DNA from: Blastomonas sp. | GTDB lineage: Bacteria > Pseudomonadota > Alphaproteobacteria > Sphingomonadales > Sphingomonadaceae | Assembly (NCBI RefSeq): GCF_030373265.1 | Contig: NZ_JAUCZC010000027.1 | Span: forward strand, 1 to 47,774 | Length of the DNA stretch: 47,774 bases | Direction: 5' to 3' | In this document: positions 16,904-24,587 of the stretch, piece after piece | How positions within the stretch are numbered: the stretch's first letter is position 1 | Layout of the letters: each line of letters starts with the position of its first letter | Notes under the pieces: model-generated | Databases searched by the model: none | What the model was told of the DNA's origin: nothing | Seen by the model: only the letters and a program-made list of their open reading frames with translations | Program-made: the position numbers and the translations under genes

Positions 16904-17818
16904 CTACCGGGCGTCAAAATCCCGCAGGCCCTTGCCGTGGACGGTTGCAGCGTCAAACAGCTTCTGCGCCACCAACACGGCAGTCGGTGCGCTTGGTGCG
17001 GTGGCGTCGGCTCCGACATGCGCTGCCAGGGCCGGGTCTGCGCTGAACAGCGGCCCGCCCACCATGATGCCTATGCCGGGGTTGATCGACCGTTGCCGGA
17101 TCAGTCTGATGGTCGCTCTGAGGCTTTCGATCATCTGGGCCGAGCCAGCGGTCAGGCCCGCCACCGCAAACCAGCGGCTTTCCGAAGCAGTGGCGATTTC
17201 TTCTGCCGTGGCTGCCGTCTCTGTTTGAACTTTCCAGCCAGATGCCAGCAGGAACCGTTCGACCATCGTGACCCCGAAAAAGTGCTGATCGCCAGGTGTC
17301 ATGGCCATGAGGACCGTGCGCCGCGTGTCCAGCGAGGGCGCCGTATGGGAATTGTTGAACACCGCAAGCAGCTTCTGAAGCCGTGCAACGCCCAGCGTTA
17401 CATCAATGAAATCGCATTCATCGTGGTCCCACATCTCGCCCAGATGGCGAGCGGTCGGTTCAAGCAATTCCACAAAAAGGGTTTCCATGGAAATCCCGCG
17501 GTCTCGCAGGACCATGACATATCCAACGGCCGCTTCAAGATCGTCGCCCAACACGATATCGGCCAGTCCAACGATATCGGTCCGACCGGGCGCCAGGGCT
17601 TCAATCAGCAGATCGACGGGCGGGGCGGTCGGGACGACGTGGGTATGCAACCGCAACAACTGCGGAATGACCCTGTTCGTGATAAGCTGAGCCAGCTGAC
17701 CTTGGCGGACCGCGACATCATCGCGCTGGTAAATCTCCGGTGCGATGAAATGCGCCTCCAACTGGTGCAGGCTCTCGCGATCAATCGGGGGAACAATGGC
17801 CGACGCAGCTTGTCCCAA
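16904..17818 (-). CDS. cobalamin-binding regulator, AerR/PpaA-like
   Basis: A protein of about 304 residues with a helical N-terminal part, a four-helix cap (SMETLFVELLEPTARHLGEMW, CDFIDVTLGVARLQKLL) and a C-terminal B12-binding Rossmann fold. The motif DQHFFG (Asp177, His179, Gly182) fits the DxHxxG signature of cobalamin binding with lower-axial His, and MVGGP at about 252-256 supplies the GG. The layout matches AerR/PpaA-type antirepressors, which sense light through B12 in photosynthetic alphaproteobacteria. A TTG start at 17818 is proposed because AGGAG lies six bases before it; the ATG at 17881 gives an unlikely Cys-rich leader. No photosynthesis genes are visible nearby, so its target is unknown. 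Confidence 0.78.
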   Translation of the reverse strand: MGQAASAIVPPIDRESLHQLEAHFIAPEIYQRDDVAVRQGQLAQLITNRVIPQLLRLHTHVVPTAPPVDLLIEALAPGRTDIVGLADIVLGDDLEAAVGYVMVLRDRGISMETLFVELLEPTARHLGEMWDHDECDFIDVTLGVARLQKLLAVFNNSHTAPSLDTRRTVLMAMTPGDQHFFGVTMVERFLLASGWKVQTETAATAEEIATASESRWFAVAGLTAGSAQMIESLRATIRLIRQRSINPGIGIMVGGPLFSADPALAAHVGADATAPSAPTAVLVAQKLFDAATVHGKGLRDFDAR

Positions 17819-17947
17819 GAGAATCTCCTGTTTGTTCGATACGTCGCAGCTTAGGCCGGGAGAACAGCACAACGCGCGCATGCTGTCGAGGACTGATCGG
17901 CTTTGCGCTTGCGGACATTCTCGAGCAGAGCGATCGGCGTGGCGGTG

Positions 17948-18745
17948 CTAGGCCGCCGCGCCTGCCGATGCGATCCCGTTCAACGCCGTTTTGCAAGCCG
18001 AGCAGAGCGTAAGGCTCCAAGCTGCGACGCCGGCATCGTCGGCAAGAAGGTCCTGCCGGATTTCGATCTCGGCATACGGCAGGCCGGCCGCGTAGGCGTG
18101 TCGCGGCACGCTGTAGTCAGTAGCATCCATCCGATAGTGCTCGTTGTCGCCGACGGTAATGTCCGGGCGCGCGGCGAGGTCTGCGAGCAGTGCCTTCGCA
18201 AAACGCGTGTCCCCCCCGTCGTAGAGGATGCCGACGTGCCATGGGCGTGATGTGCCGCCCAGCGTGGGGGTGAAGCTGTGCAGCGCGAGAAGTATCGTCG
18301 GCTGCGCCGCAGCGGAGCGGCGAGCCAGCTCTGCCGCGATCCGCGCATGATAAGGCGCATGGATGGCTGCAGCCCGGGCGCCGAGGCGATCTGCCGTGAG
18401 CGCGGCATTCCCCGGGATTGCGCTACCGTCCGACACGGCGGGCGCCGCATCAGGATGATCGGGGTCGCGGTTGCAGTCGATGACGAGCCGCGAATAGTGT
18501 TGAAAAATGAAAGGCGCATCGAGGGCTTGGGCGAGCGCCTTCCCGAGGGCGTACACGCCGATGTCCCACGCGATGTGGCGCACGCGGTCGGCCTCCCGCA
18601 GCCCCAAGGTCCCCAAATGCTGCGGAATCGCGTTTCCGGCGTGATCGCCGACGATAAGGAACGGAGACCGTCCGCCCGCGTTGAAGAGCCTAGCTGGCGC
18701 AGGATCGGCTGCCCCGAGGAGGGGGTTTTCAAGAAGCGTCACCAT
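17948..18745 (-). CDS. N-formylglutamate amidohydrolase family protein
   Basis: A 265-residue member of the FGase (HutG-type) family of metal-dependent amidohydrolases. Seen: FLIVGDHAGNAIP near the N-terminus, DIGVYALGKALAQALDAPFI, SRLVIDCNRDP, LALHSFTP and a C-terminal EIEIRQDLL, all typical blocks of the family. The family includes enzymes that release glutamate from N-formylglutamate in histidine breakdown, but many members lie outside hut operons and their substrates are unknown; no hut genes are near. AAAGG precedes the ATG. The start codon is only 11 bases from the divergent transglutaminase start. Confidence 0.85.
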   Translation of the reverse strand: MVTLLENPLLGAADPAPARLFNAGGRSPFLIVGDHAGNAIPQHLGTLGLREADRVRHIAWDIGVYALGKALAQALDAPFIFQHYSRLVIDCNRDPDHPDAAPAVSDGSAIPGNAALTADRLGARAAAIHAPYHARIAAELARRSAAAQPTILLALHSFTPTLGGTSRPWHVGILYDGGDTRFAKALLADLAARPDITVGDNEHYRMDATDYSVPRHAYAAGLPYAEIEIRQDLLADDAGVAAWSLTLCSACKTALNGIASAGAAA

Positions 18746-18759
18746 GAAAGCCTTTCATG
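18743..18759. repeat. 17-bp palindrome holding two divergent start codons
   Basis: CATGAAAG, one central C, then CTTTCATG. The outermost ATG of each strand is the start of the FGase-like gene (minus) and of the first transglutaminase-like gene (plus). The GAAAG within each arm serves as the only visible ribosome-binding sequence for the gene on its strand. Confidence 0.75.
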
Positions 18760-19710
18760 CCCTTGCTCACGATCCGCCATACGACCGAATATCGGTATCG
18801 CCAACCGGTGGCCTTCGGCGCACACAGGATCATGATGAGGCCGCGCGAGAGTTTCGACCAGCGCCTGGTGAAGGCCGACCTCGATATCTCGCCCCGGCCG
18901 AGCGAGTTGCGATGGTTGCATGATGTGCTCGGCAATTCGGTCGCCATCGCCTTGTTCGATACCCGCGCAAAGAGTCTGAAGGTCGTGAGCGAGATGACCC
19001 TCGATCATGCGCCGCTCGAACGCGAGCAGATCGACATCCAGGATTATGCCCGCCATTTCCCCTTCACTTATGCCTCCGAGGACATGCCCGATCTCCTGCG
19101 CTCGATCGAACGCCAATATCTCGATGTCGGACGGGTGATCGATAGATGGGCGAACGATTTTCTGCGCAAGGACGGACCCACCGACACGCTCGCGTTGCTC
19201 ACCGACATGGCGACGACGATCAAGCAGCACTTCACCTATGTGCCGCGGCACGAGAAGGGGACGCAGTCGCCGATTGAAACGCTGACCTTGCGTCAGGGGA
19301 CGTGCCGCGACTTCGCTGTCCTCATGATCGAGGCGGTCCGGGCGCTCGGACTGGCGGCCCGTTTCGTATCGGGATATCTCTATAGCCCCGGCCGCAGCGA
19401 AGGTCGCGTCGGCGGTGGCAACACCCATGCCTGGGTGCGCGTGTTCCTTCCCGGCTCGGGCTGGATCGAATTCGACCCCACCAACGGCATCGTCGGCAGT
19501 CGCGGTCTCGTTCGCGTCGCGGTCGCGCGCGATCCCTATCAGGCGGTGCCTCTTTCGGGGAGCTGGAGCGGTTTTCCTGCCAGCTACCTCGGCATGGACG
19601 TGACGGTCGACGTGGTGGAAACCGAAACCGGAAGCGATCCTGCCAACCGTTCAGGCGGAGCCACCAACACCCGGAGTACCGGCAATATGAGGAATTCGGA
19701 AACGTGCTGA
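18757..19710 (+). CDS. transglutaminase-like cysteine protease-fold protein
   Basis: A 317-residue protein with the bacterial transglutaminase N-terminal beta region (LTIRHTTEYRYRQPV, 4-18; typical of this family) and a transglutaminase core. The triad is complete: Cys183 in QGTCRDFA, His224 in GNTHAWV and Asp240 in IEFDPTNG. No signal peptide, so cytoplasmic. Related proteins are amidases or peptidases with little-known substrates; some cluster with glutamate-amide or circularly permuted ATP-grasp genes, not seen here. The last seven bases overlap the next gene, a paralogue. The low-complexity C-terminal tail (about 290-317) is probably disordered. Confidence 0.87.
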   Translation: MPLLTIRHTTEYRYRQPVAFGAHRIMMRPRESFDQRLVKADLDISPRPSELRWLHDVLGNSVAIALFDTRAKSLKVVSEMTLDHAPLEREQIDIQDYARHFPFTYASEDMPDLLRSIERQYLDVGRVIDRWANDFLRKDGPTDTLALLTDMATTIKQHFTYVPRHEKGTQSPIETLTLRQGTCRDFAVLMIEAVRALGLAARFVSGYLYSPGRSEGRVGGGNTHAWVRVFLPGSGWIEFDPTNGIVGSRGLVRVAVARDPYQAVPLSGSWSGFPASYLGMDVTVDVVETETGSDPANRSGGATNTRSTGNMRNSETC

Positions 19711-20528
19711 TCAGAGCTGGATTTGAAATACATTTTGAAACCGCCAGTGCGACGCCGATGATGGCGATGCTCAGCATCCATCCGTCGCGGCAGAAGGACC
19801 TGCAGACTCCGCAGCAGATCGAGACCACACCGATCATTCCAATCTACAATTACGAGGACAGCTTCGGCAACATCTGCACCCGGCTCACCGTTCCGGCGGG
19901 CGGCGTCACCCTGTCGGCCGATTTCGTGGTCGAGGACAGCGGTCTCGAAGATATTTCCGCTCCCGACGCGCCACCGACACCGGTCGAGGAGCTTCCCGAT
20001 GACATCCTGATCTATCTGCTTGGCAGCCGCTATTGCGAGACCGATCGCTTGATGGGCGTCGCCTGGGCCGAATTCAGCCAATTCGCGTCCGCGCGCGACC
20101 GCGTCGATGCGATCGTGGCGTTTGTCCACAATCATATCAAGTTCGGCTATGAACATGCGCGCTCGGACAAGACCGCCTGGAACGCCTATCAGGAGAAGCA
20201 GGGCGTATGTCGTGACTTCGCCCATCTTGCGATCACGCTGTGTCGCTGCATGAACATCCCTGCTCGCTATTGCACCGGCTATCTCGGCGATATCGGCATC
20301 CCGCCCGTCGATGCACCGATGGACTTTTCCGCCTGGTTCGATGCCTATATCGACGGTGATTGGTACACCTACGATGCGCGCCACAATCGGCCGCGTATCG
20401 GCCGCATCCTGATGGCGCGTGGTCGTGATGCGACCGACACCGCGCTCACCACGGCGTTCGGACCTGCAAAGATCACGTCTTTCCTGGTTCACACCGACGA
20501 GGTCGCCTCAATCGAAGCTGCGCCATAA
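19704..20528 (+). CDS. transglutaminase-like protein lacking the canonical His
   Basis: A 274-residue paralogue of the upstream protein. Seen: N-terminal beta domain (RAGFEIHFETASATPMMAML), then the core with Cys169 in QGVCRDFAH and Asp224 in YTYDARHN. At the position of the second triad residue the sequence is FSAWF (Ser209) where the neighbour has THAWV, so the His is absent. I do not know how widely this change occurs in the subfamily; His227 lies close by and might substitute. It starts with GTG and overlaps the upstream stop, so both are made together and may work on one substrate, one active and one altered. Confidence 0.82.
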   Translation: MLIRAGFEIHFETASATPMMAMLSIHPSRQKDLQTPQQIETTPIIPIYNYEDSFGNICTRLTVPAGGVTLSADFVVEDSGLEDISAPDAPPTPVEELPDDILIYLLGSRYCETDRLMGVAWAEFSQFASARDRVDAIVAFVHNHIKFGYEHARSDKTAWNAYQEKQGVCRDFAHLAITLCRCMNIPARYCTGYLGDIGIPPVDAPMDFSAWFDAYIDGDWYTYDARHNRPRIGRILMARGRDATDTALTTAFGPAKITSFLVHTDEVASIEAAP

Positions 20529-20697
20529 CGGGATCGCGGTGTAGCCCGGTCCTCTTGTTGCGGGTTTGGACCGCAAGCGGCGGCCTGAAGCCGAGATGCA
20601 GGCGCGTGATCATCGACAAGGTCTCGGCCTGAGCACCTTTTCCAGGTTGGCTTGCGCGATTGGTCGTACCCGTCTGCACACAGGGGCAAGAAGGGGG

Positions 20698-20716
20698 GGC
20701 AAAATTTGCCTATCTT
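20698..20716 (+). promoter_or_regulatory. putative promoter of the glyoxalase gene, leaderless
   Basis: A GGCAAA-A-TTTGCC inverted repeat (20698-20710) is followed by TATCTT (20711-20716), seven bases before the ATG at 20723. There is no ribosome-binding sequence. If TATCTT is the -10 element, transcription would start at or next to the A of ATG, giving a leaderless message. No -35 hexamer is evident, so an activator at the inverted repeat is possible. Confidence 0.35.
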
Positions 20717-20722
20717 GCACCC

Positions 20723-21262
20723 ATGCAGTTGAGCCAAATCGACGAGCGCTATCGCGCTCCAGCGCCCGAAACCGGCGGCTACGTCTTTAACCAGACGATG
20801 CTGCGGGTGAAGGACCCGGAGGTGTCGGTTGCGTTTTATCGCGACGTCATGGGGATGCAGCTGGTCAAGGCTATCCCGTTCGAGGCGTTTGCTTTCACCC
20901 TGTATTTCATGGGCTATATCGATGGCCCGGAGGCCTATCCGGCGACCGAGGGCGACCGGTTCGTTCACGCTTTCGGCCAGCCCGCCATGCTTGAGCTGAC
21001 CCACAATTGGGGCACGGAAAGCCAGCAGGGCGCCGTGTATCACGATGGCAACGCTGCGCCCCAGGGCTTTGGCCATATCGGATTTTGCGTGCCTGATGTC
21101 GACGCCGCCTGCGCGCGGTTCGAGGGGCTGGGTGTGGAGTTCGTCAAGCGGCCCGGCGACGGCAAGATGAAGGGCATCGCCTTTATCAAGGACCCCGACG
21201 GATACTGGATCGAGATCTTGAGCAGCCGCGATATCGCGCAGGTTGTGGCATCGGTCGGCTGA
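20723..21262 (+). CDS. gloA: lactoylglutathione lyase (glyoxalase I)
   Basis: A 179-residue VOC-fold metalloenzyme that turns the methylglyoxal-glutathione hemithioacetal into S-D-lactoylglutathione. Metal-ligand positions known from human glyoxalase I are all present: Gln24 (FNQTMLRV), Glu91 (MLELTHN), His118 (GFGHIGFCV) and Glu164 (YWIEIL). Length and the long loop after the first half match the eukaryote-like, Zn-type class. The start at 20723 is chosen because the frame upstream, open to 20660, is not protein-like. A cupin gene follows 27 bases later, then a D-lactate dehydrogenase, which suggests that D-lactate made through glyoxalases is respired. Confidence 0.9.
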   Translation: MQLSQIDERYRAPAPETGGYVFNQTMLRVKDPEVSVAFYRDVMGMQLVKAIPFEAFAFTLYFMGYIDGPEAYPATEGDRFVHAFGQPAMLELTHNWGTESQQGAVYHDGNAAPQGFGHIGFCVPDVDAACARFEGLGVEFVKRPGDGKMKGIAFIKDPDGYWIEILSSRDIAQVVASVG

Positions 21263-21289
21263 CCGGCAACGCACAAAGGGAGTGGAACA

Positions 21290-21745
21290 ATGAATCGCAG
21301 CTTTTCACCGGTAGAATGCCGTGCCGTGGAACTCGACAAAGTCGCCTGGGTACCATTTCCCGAAGCACTGAGCGCCGGTGGTATCCGGTGGAAGCTCCTG
21401 AATGTCGCCCCCGAGCTCGGGTCCTGGGCTGCCATTTTCGAATGCCCGGCGGGGTCTTCGTTCAACAGCCACCACCATATCGGCCCGGGCGAATATTATC
21501 TCACCAAGGGCAAGATGGAGGTGCGTGGCGGGTCCGAGGATGGCGGTGACACCGTGGTGGCTCCCGCTTATGGCTATGAGGCGACCAGTGCCTTCCACGG
21601 AAGGACCTATTTCCCCGTGGATTCGGAGTTCTACATGACATTCCTGGGCCCGCTGCAGTTTACCGACGCGCCCGGTGGCCAGACCATCGCGCTGGTCACC
21701 TGGGACAGCGCACAGGCGGCCTGGGAGGCCTCGCAAGCTGGATAA
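21290..21745 (+). CDS. cupin-domain protein (ChrR/dioxygenase-like)
   Basis: A 151-residue single-domain cupin. The metal motif is clear: NSHHHIGPGEYYLTKGKMEV, with three consecutive His and a Glu, followed later by SAFHGRTYF as the second cupin motif. Proteins of this type include 2,4'-dihydroxyacetophenone dioxygenase-like enzymes and ChrR-type anti-sigma cupins. The lack of the ChrR N-terminal zinc domain favours an enzyme or small-molecule binder. A strong AAAGGGAG site precedes the ATG. It sits between glyoxalase I and Dld in an apparent operon, so it may act on an alpha-hydroxycarbonyl compound; the substrate is unknown. Confidence 0.75.
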   Translation: MNRSFSPVECRAVELDKVAWVPFPEALSAGGIRWKLLNVAPELGSWAAIFECPAGSSFNSHHHIGPGEYYLTKGKMEVRGGSEDGGDTVVAPAYGYEATSAFHGRTYFPVDSEFYMTFLGPLQFTDAPGGQTIALVTWDSAQAAWEASQAG

Positions 21746-21758
21746 CGCCTATGAGGAA

Positions 21759-23390
21759 TTGCGACGCGGGCTGAGCGCGATCATCGGGCATCGTCACGTT
21801 TTGCAGGACTATGCGCGCGCGCGGGCCTACACCACCGGATACCGTCATGGATCAGGCCGCGCAGCGGCGGTGGCGCTACCGGGCAGTCTGGTCGAGCTTT
21901 GGCGGGTCGCGCGCTTCTGTGCGCAGCGTGGGACGATCATCATCGTCCAGGCCGCCAACACAGGACTCACCGGGGGCTCGACGCCCCATGGCGATTATGA
22001 CCGCCCGGTTGTGGTGATTTCGACGCAGCGGCTGGGCGGGGTCTTTCCGATCGCGGATGGATCGGAAGCCATCTGCCTTGCCGGGAGCACCCTGACGCAG
22101 CTGGAGCGGGCCATCGCCGGCCATGGCCGCGTTTCGCATTCGGTCATCGGGTCGAGCTGCATCGGTGCGTCGGTTGTCGGCGGCATCTGCAACAATTCGG
22201 GCGGAGCGCTGGTCGAGCGCGGCCCCGCTTTCAGCGATCGGGCGCTTTTTGCCCGCGTCGGCGCGGATGGATCGCTGCAGCTTATCAATGAGCTTGGCAT
22301 GGATCTCGATGGCGACGCCGAGGCGATCCTCTCCGATCTCGAAGCCGGGGCGTTCGCGCCCGTGGCGCGCATGGACCCGCCCGGCCACCCGTACGAGCAT
22401 CACGTCAGGCAGGTCCGCGAGCCCACCCCGGCGCGGTACAATGCCGATCCGCGCGGGCTGCGCGATGCATCGGGCAGCGCCGGCAAGGTGATCGTGTTTG
22501 CGGTGCGCGTGCCCACCTTTCCAGCGCCTGCCCGCGAGCAGACGTTCCTGGTAGCCACCGATGATGCCGATGCGTTGGCAGAGCTTCGGTTGGCGCTGCT
22601 TGATCCAGCCCATCCCCTGCCCAGGCAGTGCGAGTACATGCACCGCGACGCCACCGCACTGGCGCTGTCGCACGGCAATGATGTCGCCGTGATGCTGCGA
22701 ATGTTCGGCGCGCGCGCGATGCCGCAGATATTGCGCGCACAAAAGCGGCTAGCCTCGGTCATCGGCAAGCGCGCAACCGACAGGCTGGCGCAGGGGATGG
22801 GGCAGATCGCGCCTGGCCCGTTGCCCGCAAATGTCTTGAAACTGTTCTGCGACCATGAACACGTTCTGCTGCTGACTGCCGCCGATGCGGCGGTGGAGCC
22901 AGTGCGACGGGTGGTGGCCGCGCGCGGCAATGACCTGGTGGTGCGAGAGCTCAGCGCGGGTGAAGCCGCCGCCGCGCTGCGCGTGCGTTTTGCGGTCGCC
23001 GGGGCGGGGGTGCGGTATCGCGATCTCGCGCCTGAAAAGGGCGATCTTGCCGCGCTGGACATCGCGCTTCCCCGCAACGCACGCAACTTCCGCCTCGAAC
23101 TGCCACATGGATTGGGGCGGCAGGTCAGGCTGCGCGCGGATTATGGCCATTTCCTGTGCCACGTCTTTCACTGCGATTTCCTGCTGCAACCGGGGGTGGA
23201 CCGCAGCGCTTTCGAAGCCGAAGTGAAAACTCTTGTCGAAGCGGGTGGCGGCCAGATGCCGGCTGAACACAGTTTCGGGCACCTATATGAAGCTCCGGAC
23301 CATGTCGTCGAATTCTATCGTCGGCTGGACCCAACGAATTCGCTCAACCCCGGCGTCGGACGGACTTCCAGACACAGGAATTGGGCATGA
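21759..23390 (+). CDS. dld: quinone-dependent D-lactate dehydrogenase
   Basis: About 543 residues, colinear with E. coli Dld from near its N-terminus to its RKNW end (here RHRNWA). It oxidises D-lactate to pyruvate at the membrane, passing electrons to quinone. Seen: the FAD-binding half with AANTGLTGGSTP, PHSVIGSSCIGAS-like HSVIGSSCIGASVVGG and ICNNSGGALV; the membrane-binding/cap part with CEYMHRDATALA; and the C-terminal YGHFLCHVFHCDF and AEHSFGHLY. The start is uncertain: homology begins around LRRGLSAIIGHRHV. TTG 21759 is used here; GTG 21675 would overlap the cupin gene by 71 bases. It follows the cupin gene with no gap, so it is in the same operon. Confidence 0.9.
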   Translation: MRRGLSAIIGHRHVLQDYARARAYTTGYRHGSGRAAAVALPGSLVELWRVARFCAQRGTIIIVQAANTGLTGGSTPHGDYDRPVVVISTQRLGGVFPIADGSEAICLAGSTLTQLERAIAGHGRVSHSVIGSSCIGASVVGGICNNSGGALVERGPAFSDRALFARVGADGSLQLINELGMDLDGDAEAILSDLEAGAFAPVARMDPPGHPYEHHVRQVREPTPARYNADPRGLRDASGSAGKVIVFAVRVPTFPAPAREQTFLVATDDADALAELRLALLDPAHPLPRQCEYMHRDATALALSHGNDVAVMLRMFGARAMPQILRAQKRLASVIGKRATDRLAQGMGQIAPGPLPANVLKLFCDHEHVLLLTAADAAVEPVRRVVAARGNDLVVRELSAGEAAAALRVRFAVAGAGVRYRDLAPEKGDLAALDIALPRNARNFRLELPHGLGRQVRLRADYGHFLCHVFHCDFLLQPGVDRSAFEAEVKTLVEAGGGQMPAEHSFGHLYEAPDHVVEFYRRLDPTNSLNPGVGRTSRHRNWA

Positions 23391-23515
23391 TCGGATGGGG
23401 CCGATTTGCCGGTTTGGATTTTTGAGCGCAGTATGCGAGTTACTGATTCGATCGGCACCGGCCAATTCCGTTGCGTTTGGCGATACGAGTGCTCGACGGG
23501 GTGGGGGAGGATGTC

Positions 23516-24478
23516 ATGGCGTCCAATATCGAGAGCGCACGCGGGCCCGTCGTCGGTGCCGCACACAGCATGGCCGAAAATTACGACGACTGGGTGCACA
23601 AGCTGAACCAGACGTTCGGCACATGGCGGGCCGATCTCGCCGCGCACCGTAGCTTTGCAGCCTCTGTCAGAATGCAGACGCTGCCAAGCATCGCCGTGGT
23701 CGATTGCCGCTGCGACCCGTGTGGAGCCACCCGGTCTCGCCGCGATACGGCCGATGTCGAAAACGAACAGCTCACAATCCAGCTGGTGTTATCAGGCCGC
23801 GAGTATATGCGGCTCGGAGAGCAGGAAGCGACGCTCAATTCGGGCGATATCTTCGTATGGGACAACACCCAGCCGATGCGCTTTGAAGTGCTGGAACCGC
23901 TCCACAAGCTGTCGCTGGTGCTGCCTCTTCAGCGCCTCAAGGACTGGATGCCAACCGGTTGGCGCGATCTTCCGCGTCATCTGCGTGGCGGTGATCCGGG
24001 GACGGAGATGCTGGCAGGCTATGTCCGGTCAATTTCGCAGATCGATTATGTCCACAATCCGATGCGCTACAATGCGCTGATCGAGGCTGCGATTGCGATG
24101 CTGGTCGCCGCTGTCCCCACCAAGCCTTCGGAAGGCAACCACCGGATTGCCCAGCTTGAGCTCGTCAAGTCCCGGATTCTGCGGCGATTGCGCGATCCTG
24201 AGCTGAACCTCAACGATATTGCCGCCGAATGCCGGATGTCGCTGCGCTATCTGCACTGGTTGTTCGAGGCGGACGCATGCACGCCCTGGAGATATGTGGT
24301 TGGCGAAAGGCTCGAGCGATGCAGGCGTGATCTGGTCAACCCTGCCTTCGCCCATCGCAGCATCACCGAGATCGCATTTTCCTGGGGCTTTTCCAATGTC
24401 GCACATTTCGGACGCAAGTGCCGCAGCACGTTCGGCATGACACCCAGCGAATTGCGCGCGAAAGCATTGGCGGGCTAG
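23516..24478 (+). CDS. AraC-family transcriptional regulator
   Basis: A 320-residue regulator. Residues of about 60-200 resemble the AraC-binding-like domain of FeaR-type regulators (RREYMRLGEQEATLNSGDIFVWDNTQPMRFEV-type beta-barrel). The C-terminal two-HTH domain at about 215-318 is clear: LNDIAAECRMSLRYLHWLF is the first HTH, ITEIAFSWGFSNVAHFGRKCRSTFGMTPSELR the second. The start at 23516 is preferred because GGAGG lies five bases before it. It stands between dld and the second TonB receptor on the same strand and probably activates one or both in response to a small organic compound. Confidence 0.88.
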   Translation: MASNIESARGPVVGAAHSMAENYDDWVHKLNQTFGTWRADLAAHRSFAASVRMQTLPSIAVVDCRCDPCGATRSRRDTADVENEQLTIQLVLSGREYMRLGEQEATLNSGDIFVWDNTQPMRFEVLEPLHKLSLVLPLQRLKDWMPTGWRDLPRHLRGGDPGTEMLAGYVRSISQIDYVHNPMRYNALIEAAIAMLVAAVPTKPSEGNHRIAQLELVKSRILRRLRDPELNLNDIAAECRMSLRYLHWLFEADACTPWRYVVGERLERCRRDLVNPAFAHRSITEIAFSWGFSNVAHFGRKCRSTFGMTPSELRAKALAG

Positions 24479-24587
24479 GTCAACGGCCGGCCATCTTCAC
24501 TTTTGCACTCGCCAGATTGCACGCAATGCGCAGCACGGCGCACACGAACCCGGCATTCTCCCAGAAAATACGTTGAGGGAGAGAGGC

